Assembly: GCA_020047775.1 (NCBI GenBank)
Contig: JAIFNK010000049.1
Location: 1 to 7,947 of the forward strand
Reading direction: 5' to 3'
DNA length: 7,947 bases
Source of the DNA: Akkermansia sp.
GTDB taxonomy: Bacteria; Verrucomicrobiota; Verrucomicrobiia; Verrucomicrobiales; Akkermansiaceae
Below, in pieces: positions 1-6,037 of the stretch (positions are counted from its first letter, which is position 1; each line of letters begins with the position of its first letter). The translations under genes and the position numbers were made by a program. Below the pieces are notes generated by a model, which saw nothing but the letters and a program-made list of their open reading frames with translations, searched no databases and was not told the origin of the DNA.

Positions 1-73
1 CGCCTGGCAAGCCCGACGCCCAATCCTCGCCACACGCCAAGCCAAATCCCGCCGCTGGCCAAGGGTCTCATAA

Positions 74-160
74 CTTTTTTGTCATGCACCCTGTGTCACC
101 GACCAGGTCCAGGCCCTCGAAAAACTCGGCGTCACCGAAGGCACGCTGGCGGAGCTTTGA
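74..160 (+). pseudogene. C-terminal stub of an unidentified plus-strand gene
   Basis: An open stretch ends with codons reading DQVQALEKLGVTEGTLAEL and a TGA at 158-160, three bases before the convergent rph stop. About 15 of its last 19 codons end in G or C, and the peptide looks like an ordinary amphipathic protein C-terminus. In-frame it is closed upstream by a TAA at 71-73 and has no start codon, so it cannot be a gene by itself. I infer it is the tail of a gene whose body was lost or shifted out of frame just upstream. I do not recognise the family. It could also be chance coding-like sequence. Confidence 0.3.
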
Positions 161-163
161 GCA

Positions 164-946
164 TCACTTTCTCCCAAACGCCGCGGTGAGCGAGGCGAGG
201 TCCGCCGGGCCGGCGCGGTCGGCTGTGAGCATCGCGGCTTTCTGGAGCGAAATGATGTCGGAAATCCCCTTGCGCGAGAGTTCGAGCATGGCGGTCATTT
301 CCTCGGAGGAAAACACGGCTTCCTCGCCGCTGCCCTGGATTTCCACGAACTCGGAAGTCTCGGTCATGACCACGTTGAAATCGACGGTGGCGTCCTTGTC
401 TTCCGGGTAGTTCAAATCGAGCACCGGCACTCCCTGATAGACTCCGGCCGAAACGGCGGCGACGAGTTTTTTGATCGGGAAGGTTTTCAGTTTGCCCTCG
501 GCCATCAGTTTGTTGAGGGCGATGGCCATGGCCACGCAGCCGCCGGTGATGGAGGCGGTGCGGGTGCCGCCGTCGGCTTGCAGCACGTCGCAGTCGATCC
601 AGATCGTGCGTTGGCCGACTTTTTTCAGATCCACCACGGCCCGCAGCGCGCGGCCGATGAGGCGTTGGATTTCCGATGACCGTCCGTCGAGCTTGCCGCG
701 GGAGATGTCGCGCGGTTTCCGTTCCAGCGTCGAGTAGGGCAGCATCGAGTATTCCGCGGTGAGCCAGCCGCCTTCGACGCGCTGGGCGCGCATCCAGCGC
801 GGCACGTCCTCCTCGATGGTGGCGGAGCAAATGACGCGGGTGTCGCCGAAGGACACGAGCACGGAGCCGGTGGCGTATGGGGCGACGTTCGGGACGAAGG
901 AAATGGGGCGGAGTTGGTCGTTCTGGCGACCGTCTGGGCGTGTCAT
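164..946 (-). CDS. rph: Ribonuclease PH
   Basis: Phosphorolytic 3'-to-5' exoribonuclease that trims tRNA 3' ends in the cytoplasm, normally as a hexamer. The 260-aa product opens with RPDGR (residues 3-7) and carries the family blocks GWLTAEYSMLP (60-70), GRSSEIQRLIGR (88-99) and DCDVLQADGGTRTASITG (118-135). Two aspartates in the LDLNYPEDKDATVDFN block, D183 and D189, are spaced six residues apart like the metal/catalytic pair of known RNase PH. Length is slightly above the usual 238-245 aa because of a longer C-terminus. The start at 946 puts RPDGR at the expected position; no Shine-Dalgarno site is evident. It is transcribed alone, convergent with a gene stub on the left, and the broken gene upstream (1083-1503) is on the same strand 136 bp away. 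Identification is secure. Confidence 0.97.
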   Translation of the reverse strand: MTRPDGRQNDQLRPISFVPNVAPYATGSVLVSFGDTRVICSATIEEDVPRWMRAQRVEGGWLTAEYSMLPYSTLERKPRDISRGKLDGRSSEIQRLIGRALRAVVDLKKVGQRTIWIDCDVLQADGGTRTASITGGCVAMAIALNKLMAEGKLKTFPIKKLVAAVSAGVYQGVPVLDLNYPEDKDATVDFNVVMTETSEFVEIQGSGEEAVFSSEEMTAMLELSRKGISDIISLQKAAMLTADRAGPADLASLTAAFGRK

Positions 947-1082
947 GCGCGCAGTGAAATCGACCGCCGCGCCCGCCGCAAGCGCGAAGCGATAATCCCG
1001 CCCGGCGATGGGTCGGAGCGCCGGGCCCGAAACAATTCCCGGTATCCCTGCGGCCGATCTCTGCCTGCCGGAATCCCTGTCT

Positions 1083-1503
1083 TCAAGGCTCCACCCGGAG
1101 GCCGGTCGGTGCGGGCGGCGGGACGGGGACGGCGACCTTGTCGATGCGCAGGGCGACGTCCGCCTGATAGGTCAGCGGATCGAGGGTTTTCGCGGCACCG
1201 GTGGAAGTGAACTCCTGCACCTTGATTTCCGCCAGGTCTGACGGACGGGTCCAGACGGCCTTCCAGGTGCCGGCAGGCAGGGTGACCGCCAGAGAAACGC
1301 TGTGGTTGGTCGATTCGATGGGATTATAGTTGAGCTGGAAGTTGGTGACGCCGCTTTTTCCATGGTGCAGATAGGCCACGTATTGTTGACCTGGATTGGC
1401 GCTGGCTTGCAGTGTGGCACCTGTCGGCTTGCCCCCGGTGAGCCAGTGAGATGAAGAGCAGACCCAAGGCAACGGAGAGTCGGGCAAGGATGTGTGAAAT
1501 CAT
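1083..1503 (-). pseudogene. Remnant secreted glycoside-hydrolase-like protein: signal peptide plus C-terminal domain
   Basis: The start at 1503 encodes a good signal peptide (M, ILAR, hydrophobic core LSVALGLLFISLA). The frame then runs into non-coding-looking sequence. The neighbouring frame carries a convincing C-terminal domain: NPGQQYVAYLHHG, then VTLPAGTWKAVW, then AAKTLDPLTYQADVALRI, ending in VPPPAPTGLRVEP. That domain resembles the beta-sandwich tail following the catalytic barrel in secreted GH5/DUF4038-like proteins; its last residues look like the start of a truncated linker or fibronectin III module. The two frames connect if one G is removed from the run of five at 1432-1436. Even after that correction no catalytic domain remains, so a large internal deletion is inferred as well. 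A programmed frameshift or a genuine small secreted domain is possible but less likely. Confidence 0.6.
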
Positions 1504-1589
1504 GGTCGGATGAAGTTTGCTCCGGGGAGCGTGGGACTGAAATAGATGGTACGGTTGGCAAGCAATCCGCCGACAAAAATTGAGGGAAT

Positions 1590-1617
1590 AATGTAACTGG
1601 ATCTTTAACCGGATCAA
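1590..1617 (-). promoter_or_regulatory. Candidate sigma-70-like promoter for the broken secreted protein
   Basis: On the minus strand TTGATC (1612-1617) and TACATT (1590-1595) are separated by 16 bp; each matches the bacterial consensus at 4 of 6 positions. It lies about 90 bp upstream of the start at 1503, in an A/T-richer patch. The same TTGATC hexamer occurs at the candidate promoter of the glycoside hydrolase gene. This is pattern matching only. Confidence 0.25.
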
Positions 1618-1684
1618 GTATCATTGTGGCGTTAGAACCGGGCCGCCTCCCGATTTGCAGTCGCCGGATTCCGCCGTTCCGCCT

Positions 1685-2482
1685 TCAGGCCTTGACGTAG
1701 CAGTAGGAGCGGTAGGACAACTCGCCCTTCATCAGCGCATTGTAAACCCGCGAGCCTTTGACCCCTGCAAAGTCCCGACCGAGACCTTGGAGAAATCCAG
1801 GCAATTTTTTCTTCAACATCGTCAGCGAGCGGTCGGAATTGCACTCCATGCCGTGCAATACTTCCGGGCTGATGTCCCGCGCCAGCTTGGGCCGGAGGGG
1901 CGTCATGTGAAGCGCGCTCTCCCATTTCGCGATATCGTCGCTGAACCGGAAATCCGCATAAAGAAAGTATCCGCCCGGCCTGAGCACGCGGCTGACTTCG
2001 GCGAGAAAGCGCGGGAAATCCGGGTAACAGTGGGAAGCTTCGACATTGAGGACCACGTCGAAGGAGTTGTCCGGAAACGGCAGGTGCTCCGCGTCGCCCT
2101 GGACGAATTCGAGACCCGTGACGGGATGGCGCTTTTTGCAGAATTCGATGCCGGACGCGTTGAGATCGAGGCCGGTGTATTTCGCCGGAGCCTGCATGCG
2201 GGTCAGGTAGGACGCGCCGCCGCCGTGACCACAGCTGACTTCCAAGACTTCCTTGTTGTGAAAATTCACCTGCGATCCGACGTGGTGATAGAGTTGGATG
2301 CACGCGCGGTCCACCTCGTCCTCGGGGGCGAGCGGAATTGCCATGGGGGGATCCGTCTCGAAGGCGTAATTGAGGAAAATCACGTCATCGCCGTGCAGCC
2401 GCCGCGTCAGGAAGGGATACCAGAATTTCCAAATCGCCTTGCGGACCGGGCCGATGGAAAACAGATGGTCGATGAGTGGCAT
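1685..2482 (-). CDS. SAM-dependent class I methyltransferase, Rv2952-like
   Basis: 265-aa S-adenosylmethionine-dependent methyltransferase with Rossmann-fold motifs in order: motif I VLEVSCGHGGG (79-89), GLDLN with the ribose-binding acidic residue D106 (104-108), GDAEHLPF (129-136), ASHCYP (149-154) and RVLRPGG (165-171). The blocks FLNYAFETDPPMAIPL, EVSCGHGGGASYLTR and NVEASHCYPDFPRFLAEV closely follow, from memory, the mycobacterial phthiotriol/phenolphthiotriol dimycocerosates O-methyltransferase Rv2952. The C-terminal GELSYRSYCYVKA also fits that family. No dimycocerosate pathway is present here, so only 'methyltransferase of a lipid or polyketide-like hydroxyl group' can be suggested, and the substrate is unknown. 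The start at 2482 lies 25 bp after the rpe stop on the same strand, suggesting co-transcription; no clear Shine-Dalgarno site is seen. Confidence 0.92.
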   Translation of the reverse strand: MPLIDHLFSIGPVRKAIWKFWYPFLTRRLHGDDVIFLNYAFETDPPMAIPLAPEDEVDRACIQLYHHVGSQVNFHNKEVLEVSCGHGGGASYLTRMQAPAKYTGLDLNASGIEFCKKRHPVTGLEFVQGDAEHLPFPDNSFDVVLNVEASHCYPDFPRFLAEVSRVLRPGGYFLYADFRFSDDIAKWESALHMTPLRPKLARDISPEVLHGMECNSDRSLTMLKKKLPGFLQGLGRDFAGVKGSRVYNALMKGELSYRSYCYVKA

Positions 2483-2507
2483 GGAGTGGGTCGGGGTGGT
2501 GGTGGTT

Positions 2508-3194
2508 TCATGCGTTTCGGATCTCGGCGATGGCGATCGCCATGTCGGGGGCCCGGAAAGTCGAGGAACCGGCGACCATCACATTCGCCCCGGCGGTGTA
2601 GCACCGCGCCGCCGTGACGGCATCGATGCCGCCGTCCACTTCAATGTGGAAAGTCAGGCCCTTCCCGTCCCGGATTTTCGCCGCGGTTTTGATTTTTTCC
2701 AGCACCTCGGGCATGAACGCCTGCCCGCCGAAACCGGGGACGACTGTCATGCAGAGCAGCAGGTCGATTTGATCGAAAAACGGCTCCACCGCGCTCAACG
2801 GCGTGGCGGGGTTCAGCGCGAGACCCGCCTCGCATCCGCCTTCGCGGATCCGGCGCAGCGTCTCCGCCACGTCGTGTTCCGCCTCCACGTGGACCGTGAT
2901 CATGTCCGAGCCGGCGGCGATGAAGCGCTGCAAATAGTGATCCGGCCGGGAAATCATCAGGTGGACGTCGAGGTAAATGTCGTTCGTCTCGTGGACCGTC
3001 TGGACGATGGCGGGGCCGAAGGAAATGTTGTCCACGAAATGCCCGTCCATCACGTCCAGGTGCATCCAGTCCGCTCCGGCGTGGATCGCGCGGCTGACTT
3101 CTTCTTCGATGCAGGAAAAATCCGCCGCCAGCAAGGATGGGGCGATGACGCGGTCATGGAAATTTTTGGGGATCACGGGCTTGATATGAACCAT
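2508..3194 (-). CDS. rpe: Ribulose-phosphate 3-epimerase
   Basis: Interconverts D-ribulose 5-phosphate and D-xylulose 5-phosphate in the pentose phosphate pathway. The 228-aa TIM-barrel protein shows the family landmarks: IAPSLLAADF (17-26), MHLDVMDGHFVDN with metal ligands H45 and D47 (44-56), DVHLM with H78 (76-80), the phosphate-loop segment VVPGFGGQAF (151-160), VDGGI with catalytic D187 (186-190) and the phosphate-binding AGSSTF (208-213). The frame is open 37 codons further upstream, but the ATG at 3194 is chosen because AAAGGA precedes it with a 6-bp spacer and because family members start here. The methyltransferase follows after 25 bp. The gene is divergent from the tRNA-Ala; a 12-bp palindrome lies just upstream. 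Confidence 0.97.
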   Translation of the reverse strand: MVHIKPVIPKNFHDRVIAPSLLAADFSCIEEEVSRAIHAGADWMHLDVMDGHFVDNISFGPAIVQTVHETNDIYLDVHLMISRPDHYLQRFIAAGSDMITVHVEAEHDVAETLRRIREGGCEAGLALNPATPLSAVEPFFDQIDLLLCMTVVPGFGGQAFMPEVLEKIKTAAKIRDGKGLTFHIEVDGGIDAVTAARCYTAGANVMVAGSSTFRAPDMAIAIAEIRNA

Positions 3195-3213
3195 GGATCG
3201 TCCTTTGAGACAC

Positions 3214-3225
3214 GGAAAATTTTCC
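3214..3225. promoter_or_regulatory. 12-bp palindrome upstream of rpe
   Basis: GGAAAATTTTCC is a perfect palindrome 19 bp upstream of the rpe ATG and a few bases beyond its ribosome binding site. It could be an operator for the rpe-methyltransferase unit or simply a chance A/T-rich palindrome; nothing in the sequence separates the two. Confidence 0.2.
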
Positions 3226-3362
3226 CTGTCGCCGAAGCGGCGTGGCAAACGGCCGGGCACCTTTTCCGACAAGCCCGTGATGCCGCCTCTTCCCGCTTTA
3301 GCCAACTTCTTGCTTGCGCGGGGAAGCGGGAGATGGCAAACGCTTCTCCCACAGGCCTGTGA

Positions 3363-3435
3363 GGGGCATTAGCTCAGTTGGTAGAGCGCTTCGTTCGCAA
3401 TGAAGAGGTCAGGAGTTCGAATCTCCTATGCTCCA
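3363..3435 (+). tRNA. tRNA-Ala (anticodon CGC)
   Basis: The 73-nt sequence folds into a standard cloverleaf. The acceptor stem GGGGCAT pairs with ATGCTCC and includes a G3-U70 wobble, the classical alanine identity element. The D arm is GCTC/GAGC around AGTTGGTA. The anticodon stem CTTCG/TGAAG encloses the loop TTCGCAA, giving anticodon CGC that reads GCG (Ala). The T arm is AGGAG/CTCCT around TTCGAAT. The discriminator is A at 3435. The next bases are CGC, so the 3' CCA is not encoded and must be added by CCA-adding enzyme. The repeat-rich downstream flank resembles an integration site at a tRNA 3' end. Confidence 0.96.
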
Positions 3436-3452
3436 CGCCTTTAAAAACCGTC

Positions 3453-3478
3453 AAAAGCCCTATTTTCTAGGGATTTTT
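3453..3478 (+). terminator. Rho-independent-like terminator after tRNA-Ala
   Basis: The arms CCCTA and TAGGG enclose a 5-nt loop, with AAAA on the left and a run of five T on the right that can extend the stem around a single G-A mismatch. It starts 17 bp beyond the tRNA, as expected for the tRNA transcript end. The perfect stem is only 5 bp, so strength is uncertain. Confidence 0.5.
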
Positions 3479-3500
3479 CGTATCCAGGCTGATAGAGCAT

Positions 3501-3576
3501 ATTCCGCCAGCATCCGTCAAATTCCGTCGAATTCCGGAAAAACCGTCATTTTTGGGCAACTTTTCGGGCAACTTTT
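3501..3576. repeat. Short direct repeats downstream of tRNA-Ala, integrase-site-like
   Basis: This stretch contains ATTCCG three times (3501, 3521, 3531), CCGTCAAA or close variants (3514, 3524, 3543, plus one at 3448), and the 11-mer GGGCAACTTTT twice in tandem with one base between (3554-3564 and 3566-3576). Clusters of short direct repeats beside a tRNA 3' end are typical of tyrosine-integrase arm sites or island attachment regions. No integrase gene follows in the window, so the assignment is inferred from position and repeat pattern. Confidence 0.4.
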
Positions 3577-3637
3577 TCCGGGTTCTGAAATAAGTTCGCC
3601 GCTGACAATTCTGGCGCGATCCCCGATCATCTGCGGC

Positions 3638-3835
3638 ATAAGCAAATCGCCATCAAAAAGTGAACCCACCGGCTACCCGGAATTCGCCGTGCGCGCGGAG
3701 GTGATCGGACGCTTTTTCTCGCCGCCGCTGGCGAGCAGCACCTTCCACGACTTCGTCAACAAGGGTAAGATCGTGCCAATGAAGAACATCCGTGGTCTCT
3801 ACTTTCTCAACGAAGAGGGCGGTGAGCGGCTTTGA
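3638..3835 (+). CDS. Small HTH DNA-binding (excisionase-like) protein, start unclear
   Basis: The reading frame encodes a recognisable short helix-turn-helix segment: RAEVIGRFF, then ASSTFHDFVNKGKIVPMK, then IRGLYFLNE. This is the layout of small excisionase/AlpA-like DNA-binding proteins carried on islands. The frame has no ATG, GTG or TTG between the tRNA and the domain. The best N-terminus by eye begins at 3638 with ATA followed by SKSPSKSEP, which looks like a former ATG; a GTG at 3689 would give a 48-residue protein without the leader. The C-terminus EEGGERL after FLNE departs from what I expect of the family and may be frameshifted. It lies between the putative attachment site and the glycoside hydrolase gene. 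Probably an island remnant. Confidence 0.45.
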   Translation: MSKSPSKSEPTGYPEFAVRAEVIGRFFSPPLASSTFHDFVNKGKIVPMKNIRGLYFLNEEGGERL

Positions 3836-3884
3836 CACGGCCACGAGGGATGCTTCCGGGCGGACGCCGGGTCAATCTGAAAAT

Positions 3885-3941
3885 GTTCATATGAACTGTA
3901 CTCCTTAGTATTACCAACGGGAAATGGGCGGATTCCCGTTG
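3885..3941. promoter_or_regulatory. Palindrome and 9-bp hairpin beyond the 3' end of the glycoside hydrolase gene
   Basis: Two symmetric elements are seen. The 12-bp palindrome GTTCATATGAAC is at 3885-3896. A hairpin has 9-bp arms CAACGGGAA (3915-3923) and TTCCCGTTG (3933-3941) around a 9-nt loop. The hairpin is about 110 bp past the stop of the minus-strand glycoside hydrolase gene and could end its transcript, but no T run follows on that strand, so an operator or other structural role is equally possible. On the minus strand AAGGAG lies 10 bp before an ATG inside the palindrome, opening only a 27-codon frame. Confidence 0.3.
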
Positions 3942-4050
3942 CCCCGGCCTTCCCGATGGCTCTGTTCTAGCCTTGTTGAGCGTTATGTGTGCTTCCTCGG
4001 CAAACTGGATCGTGTCCAACAGCACTCCGAAATGCACCAGCCTGTGATCA

Positions 4051-5832
4051 TCAACGGGGAACGGGCCGGATGAGGATGTCCTTGAAGGCGATCCGCAGCC
4101 GGTCGTTTTTATGGAGTTGCAGCGCGATGAACCCTTTCAGCCCGACTCCGTGCATCCGGTGGGCCTCGTCGTCGAGCACACCCGCGCCTTCGTAGTCGGC
4201 AATCACCAGGCCGTTGATCGTTGTGAGAATCCTCGTGCCCTGGCAGCGGATGACCATGTCGTTCCAGCCGTCACGATTCCATTTCCACTGCTTCGGACCC
4301 TGACCGGGTTCGATCCGGGAATCCTGCAGTGATGGAAAAATCCAGCGCTGGTGACCGCGCGTTTCATCATAGATCAAGCCGCAGCGCCAAGCACCCGGCG
4401 GGTGAAGATCCACCTGCGGGCCGTCAAGCCAGCCCGCTTCCTCATCGAAACGGGAGCGGATTTGAATGCCCGAATTTCCCGGGGAATTGTCATAGGAGAG
4501 GACCTTGAGCTGTAGTTCAAAATCCGCGTATTCCTTGTCGCTCACGAGCCACACGTAGTCATGACCGTCGGTATTCATGGAATCGCACACGATGGCACCA
4601 TCCTCGACGGACCAGAAGGTCTTGCCCCGGTCCGCCTCGACGCAGCGCACGCTCCATCCGGCCAGTGACTTTCCATCAAACAGGCTCGCCCAGCCACCGG
4701 TGATTTCCGCCAGCAGATGAAAGAAGTCCCGTTTGCGGCCGGAGCTGATCCGCCAGTTCACCGGGATGCTTTGGAATCCCTCGTCGAATTCCTCGTCGCG
4801 CTGGCGGAAGTCGAAATACCCCCAGGATACATATTGACTCACGCAGGCGACAAAGTTGTTTCCTTCGTGTCCCCAGCCCTGGCGTTTGTCCCGCCACGGA
4901 CGGTCGTCCTCATTGTTGATAATGGGCTGTCCATGGTAATTCTCCATCTTGCGCAGCTTGCCGATCATTTCGACCATTCGGCGCGGGTCGCTCACACTGT
5001 TGCCGTGCAGCAAAAGGTAGTCGGCGATGCGGACGACATTGGCGTGCGGGATGGTCCCTCCGTTGTAGCTGACGCTCACCGGCAGCTTGTATGAGTGGCT
5101 GGCCGCGCGCTTTTGGGCGAGTTCGATCAACTCGTGAACCCGCGGTGCCTTGATGATGTCCCGCTCGTAGCCGGATCCGTCACACTCGTTGGCGATCTCA
5201 AGGAGCACGTTCGTATAGCCGTGCGCGGAGATCCAGTCGACGGTATTGACAACCGCCCGCTTCACCGCGTCGTCATCAGCGAGACGCTCATCCTGGCCGA
5301 AGTAGAAAACACCCAGCATGATTACCATGCCCAGTTCATCGGCACGGTCGATGATCCGTTCAAGCCGGGACATGTATTCCGGTCGGAGCGAGCCGTCGGT
5401 GCGGATCGCGGAGTTATGCCATGGTTGGGCGCGGGAATATCCCTCGGGACTCCCGCCCTGCAGGTTCAAGACGGCGCACAGCAGACCGTGACGTCGCCAC
5501 TCGGGCATGGCCTCGACAAACTCGCGGGTATTGCGATCCGCATCCCACCTGCCGGTGTCTGGATAGGTCCAGCGGCCTGCCGTCTCCGGGTTGAGATCGT
5601 CGAAGAAGCCTTGCACCATCCGGGAGTTCATTAGCAGCCCTTCGATCTTGTGGCCACGCCATGTCCGGCCTTCATAAGTAGGACGGCCGTTGATGTGGAA
5701 CGCGTTCCCATGGATCGAAACAGCGGTTTGCCTTGCCGGAGTCTCTGCCGCCATTCCCGCATCCAGAACGATCAGCAGCGACAAGCCAATCGCGGAAAAC
5801 AAAACCTTAATCGGGGATAATTGTCGGTTCAT
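4051..5832 (-). CDS. Secreted glycoside hydrolase (clan GH-A-like) fused to DUF1080 domain
   Basis: 593-aa exported protein. Residues 1-28 form a signal peptide (basic MNRQLSPIK, core VLFSAIGLSLLIVL, cleavage near AGMAA). Residues about 40-379 resemble a clan GH-A cellulase-type barrel: VLLEIANECDG places a likely acid/base at E216, and QPIINNEDDR a likely nucleophile at E308. Residues about 381-591 form a 3-keto-disaccharide hydrolase-type (DUF1080, LamG-like) module: SLFDGKSLAGWSV, WSVEDGAIVCDS, NSGIQIRS, DGPQVDLH, GWNDMVIRC, GFIALQLH. The barrel should cleave a polysaccharide; the second domain may bind or process the released sugar. Substrate is unknown. In-frame ATGs exist at 5853, 5838 and 5832; 5832 is chosen because AGGGAG lies 9 bp upstream, though 5853 remains possible. 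A 14-bp direct repeat and CAACGGG motifs flank the gene. It is transcribed alone. Confidence 0.88.
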   Translation of the reverse strand: MNRQLSPIKVLFSAIGLSLLIVLDAGMAAETPARQTAVSIHGNAFHINGRPTYEGRTWRGHKIEGLLMNSRMVQGFFDDLNPETAGRWTYPDTGRWDADRNTREFVEAMPEWRRHGLLCAVLNLQGGSPEGYSRAQPWHNSAIRTDGSLRPEYMSRLERIIDRADELGMVIMLGVFYFGQDERLADDDAVKRAVVNTVDWISAHGYTNVLLEIANECDGSGYERDIIKAPRVHELIELAQKRAASHSYKLPVSVSYNGGTIPHANVVRIADYLLLHGNSVSDPRRMVEMIGKLRKMENYHGQPIINNEDDRPWRDKRQGWGHEGNNFVACVSQYVSWGYFDFRQRDEEFDEGFQSIPVNWRISSGRKRDFFHLLAEITGGWASLFDGKSLAGWSVRCVEADRGKTFWSVEDGAIVCDSMNTDGHDYVWLVSDKEYADFELQLKVLSYDNSPGNSGIQIRSRFDEEAGWLDGPQVDLHPPGAWRCGLIYDETRGHQRWIFPSLQDSRIEPGQGPKQWKWNRDGWNDMVIRCQGTRILTTINGLVIADYEGAGVLDDEAHRMHGVGLKGFIALQLHKNDRLRIAFKDILIRPVPR

Positions 5833-5880
5833 TCTCATTATCTCCCTGGTCATTACGGTGATTGATTTTTCTTCACACTA

Positions 5881-5917
5881 AACCCGGCATTGCAACGGGT
5901 TCTTTCACGCCGATCAA
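5881..5917 (-). promoter_or_regulatory. Candidate promoter with overlapping inverted repeat for the glycoside hydrolase gene
   Basis: On the minus strand TTGATC (5912-5917) is followed after 17 bp by TGCAAT (5889-5894), each 4 of 6 to the sigma-70 consensus. The -10 lies inside the 9-nt loop between inverted arms AACCCG and CGGGTT (5881-5901). A regulator bound to the arms would cover the promoter, as expected for a substrate-responsive glycoside hydrolase gene. The predicted leader before the start at 5832 is about 50 nt. Inference from pattern only. Confidence 0.3.
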
Positions 5918-6037
5918 GACAGCGAAACTTCCGGGCTAACGGCAAGATTCCGGGAAACACCACATCTGTCGTTTTTGGAACGCGGGTGCCGCTTCGATTC
6001 CCGTTGCCCTCCGCCCCGGCGCTGGCAGAATGCGAGT

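Noticed and set aside
132..830. Second minus-strand frame of 232 codons within rph
   Set aside because: It is a shifted shadow of the RNase PH gene with an Arg/His-rich, low-information translation.
1655..2617. Long plus-strand open frame (320 codons) opposite the methyltransferase gene
   Set aside because: It is antisense to clearly recognisable methyltransferase motifs and its translation shows no family pattern; high G+C keeps the opposite frame open.
2370..3362. Long plus-strand open frame (330 codons) opposite rpe
   Set aside because: It mirrors the rpe coding sequence, which has all catalytic motifs; the plus-strand translation is rich in His, Arg and Asp with no domain.
3807..3893. 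27-codon minus-strand frame starting MNIFRLTRRPPG, preceded by AAGGAG
   Set aside because: The ribosome binding site is good, but the product is very short, basic and overlaps the HTH reading frame on the other strand; it may be a truncated gene start, but the evidence is too thin to call.
3924..4073. 49-codon plus-strand frame ending in HQPVIINGERAG
   Set aside because: The translation looks mildly protein-like, but it starts inside a hairpin, lacks a convincing ribosome binding site, overlaps the end of the hydrolase gene and matches no family I know.
5095..5634. 179-codon plus-strand frame opposite the glycoside hydrolase
   Set aside because: It lies wholly within the well-supported minus-strand gene and has no recognisable motif.
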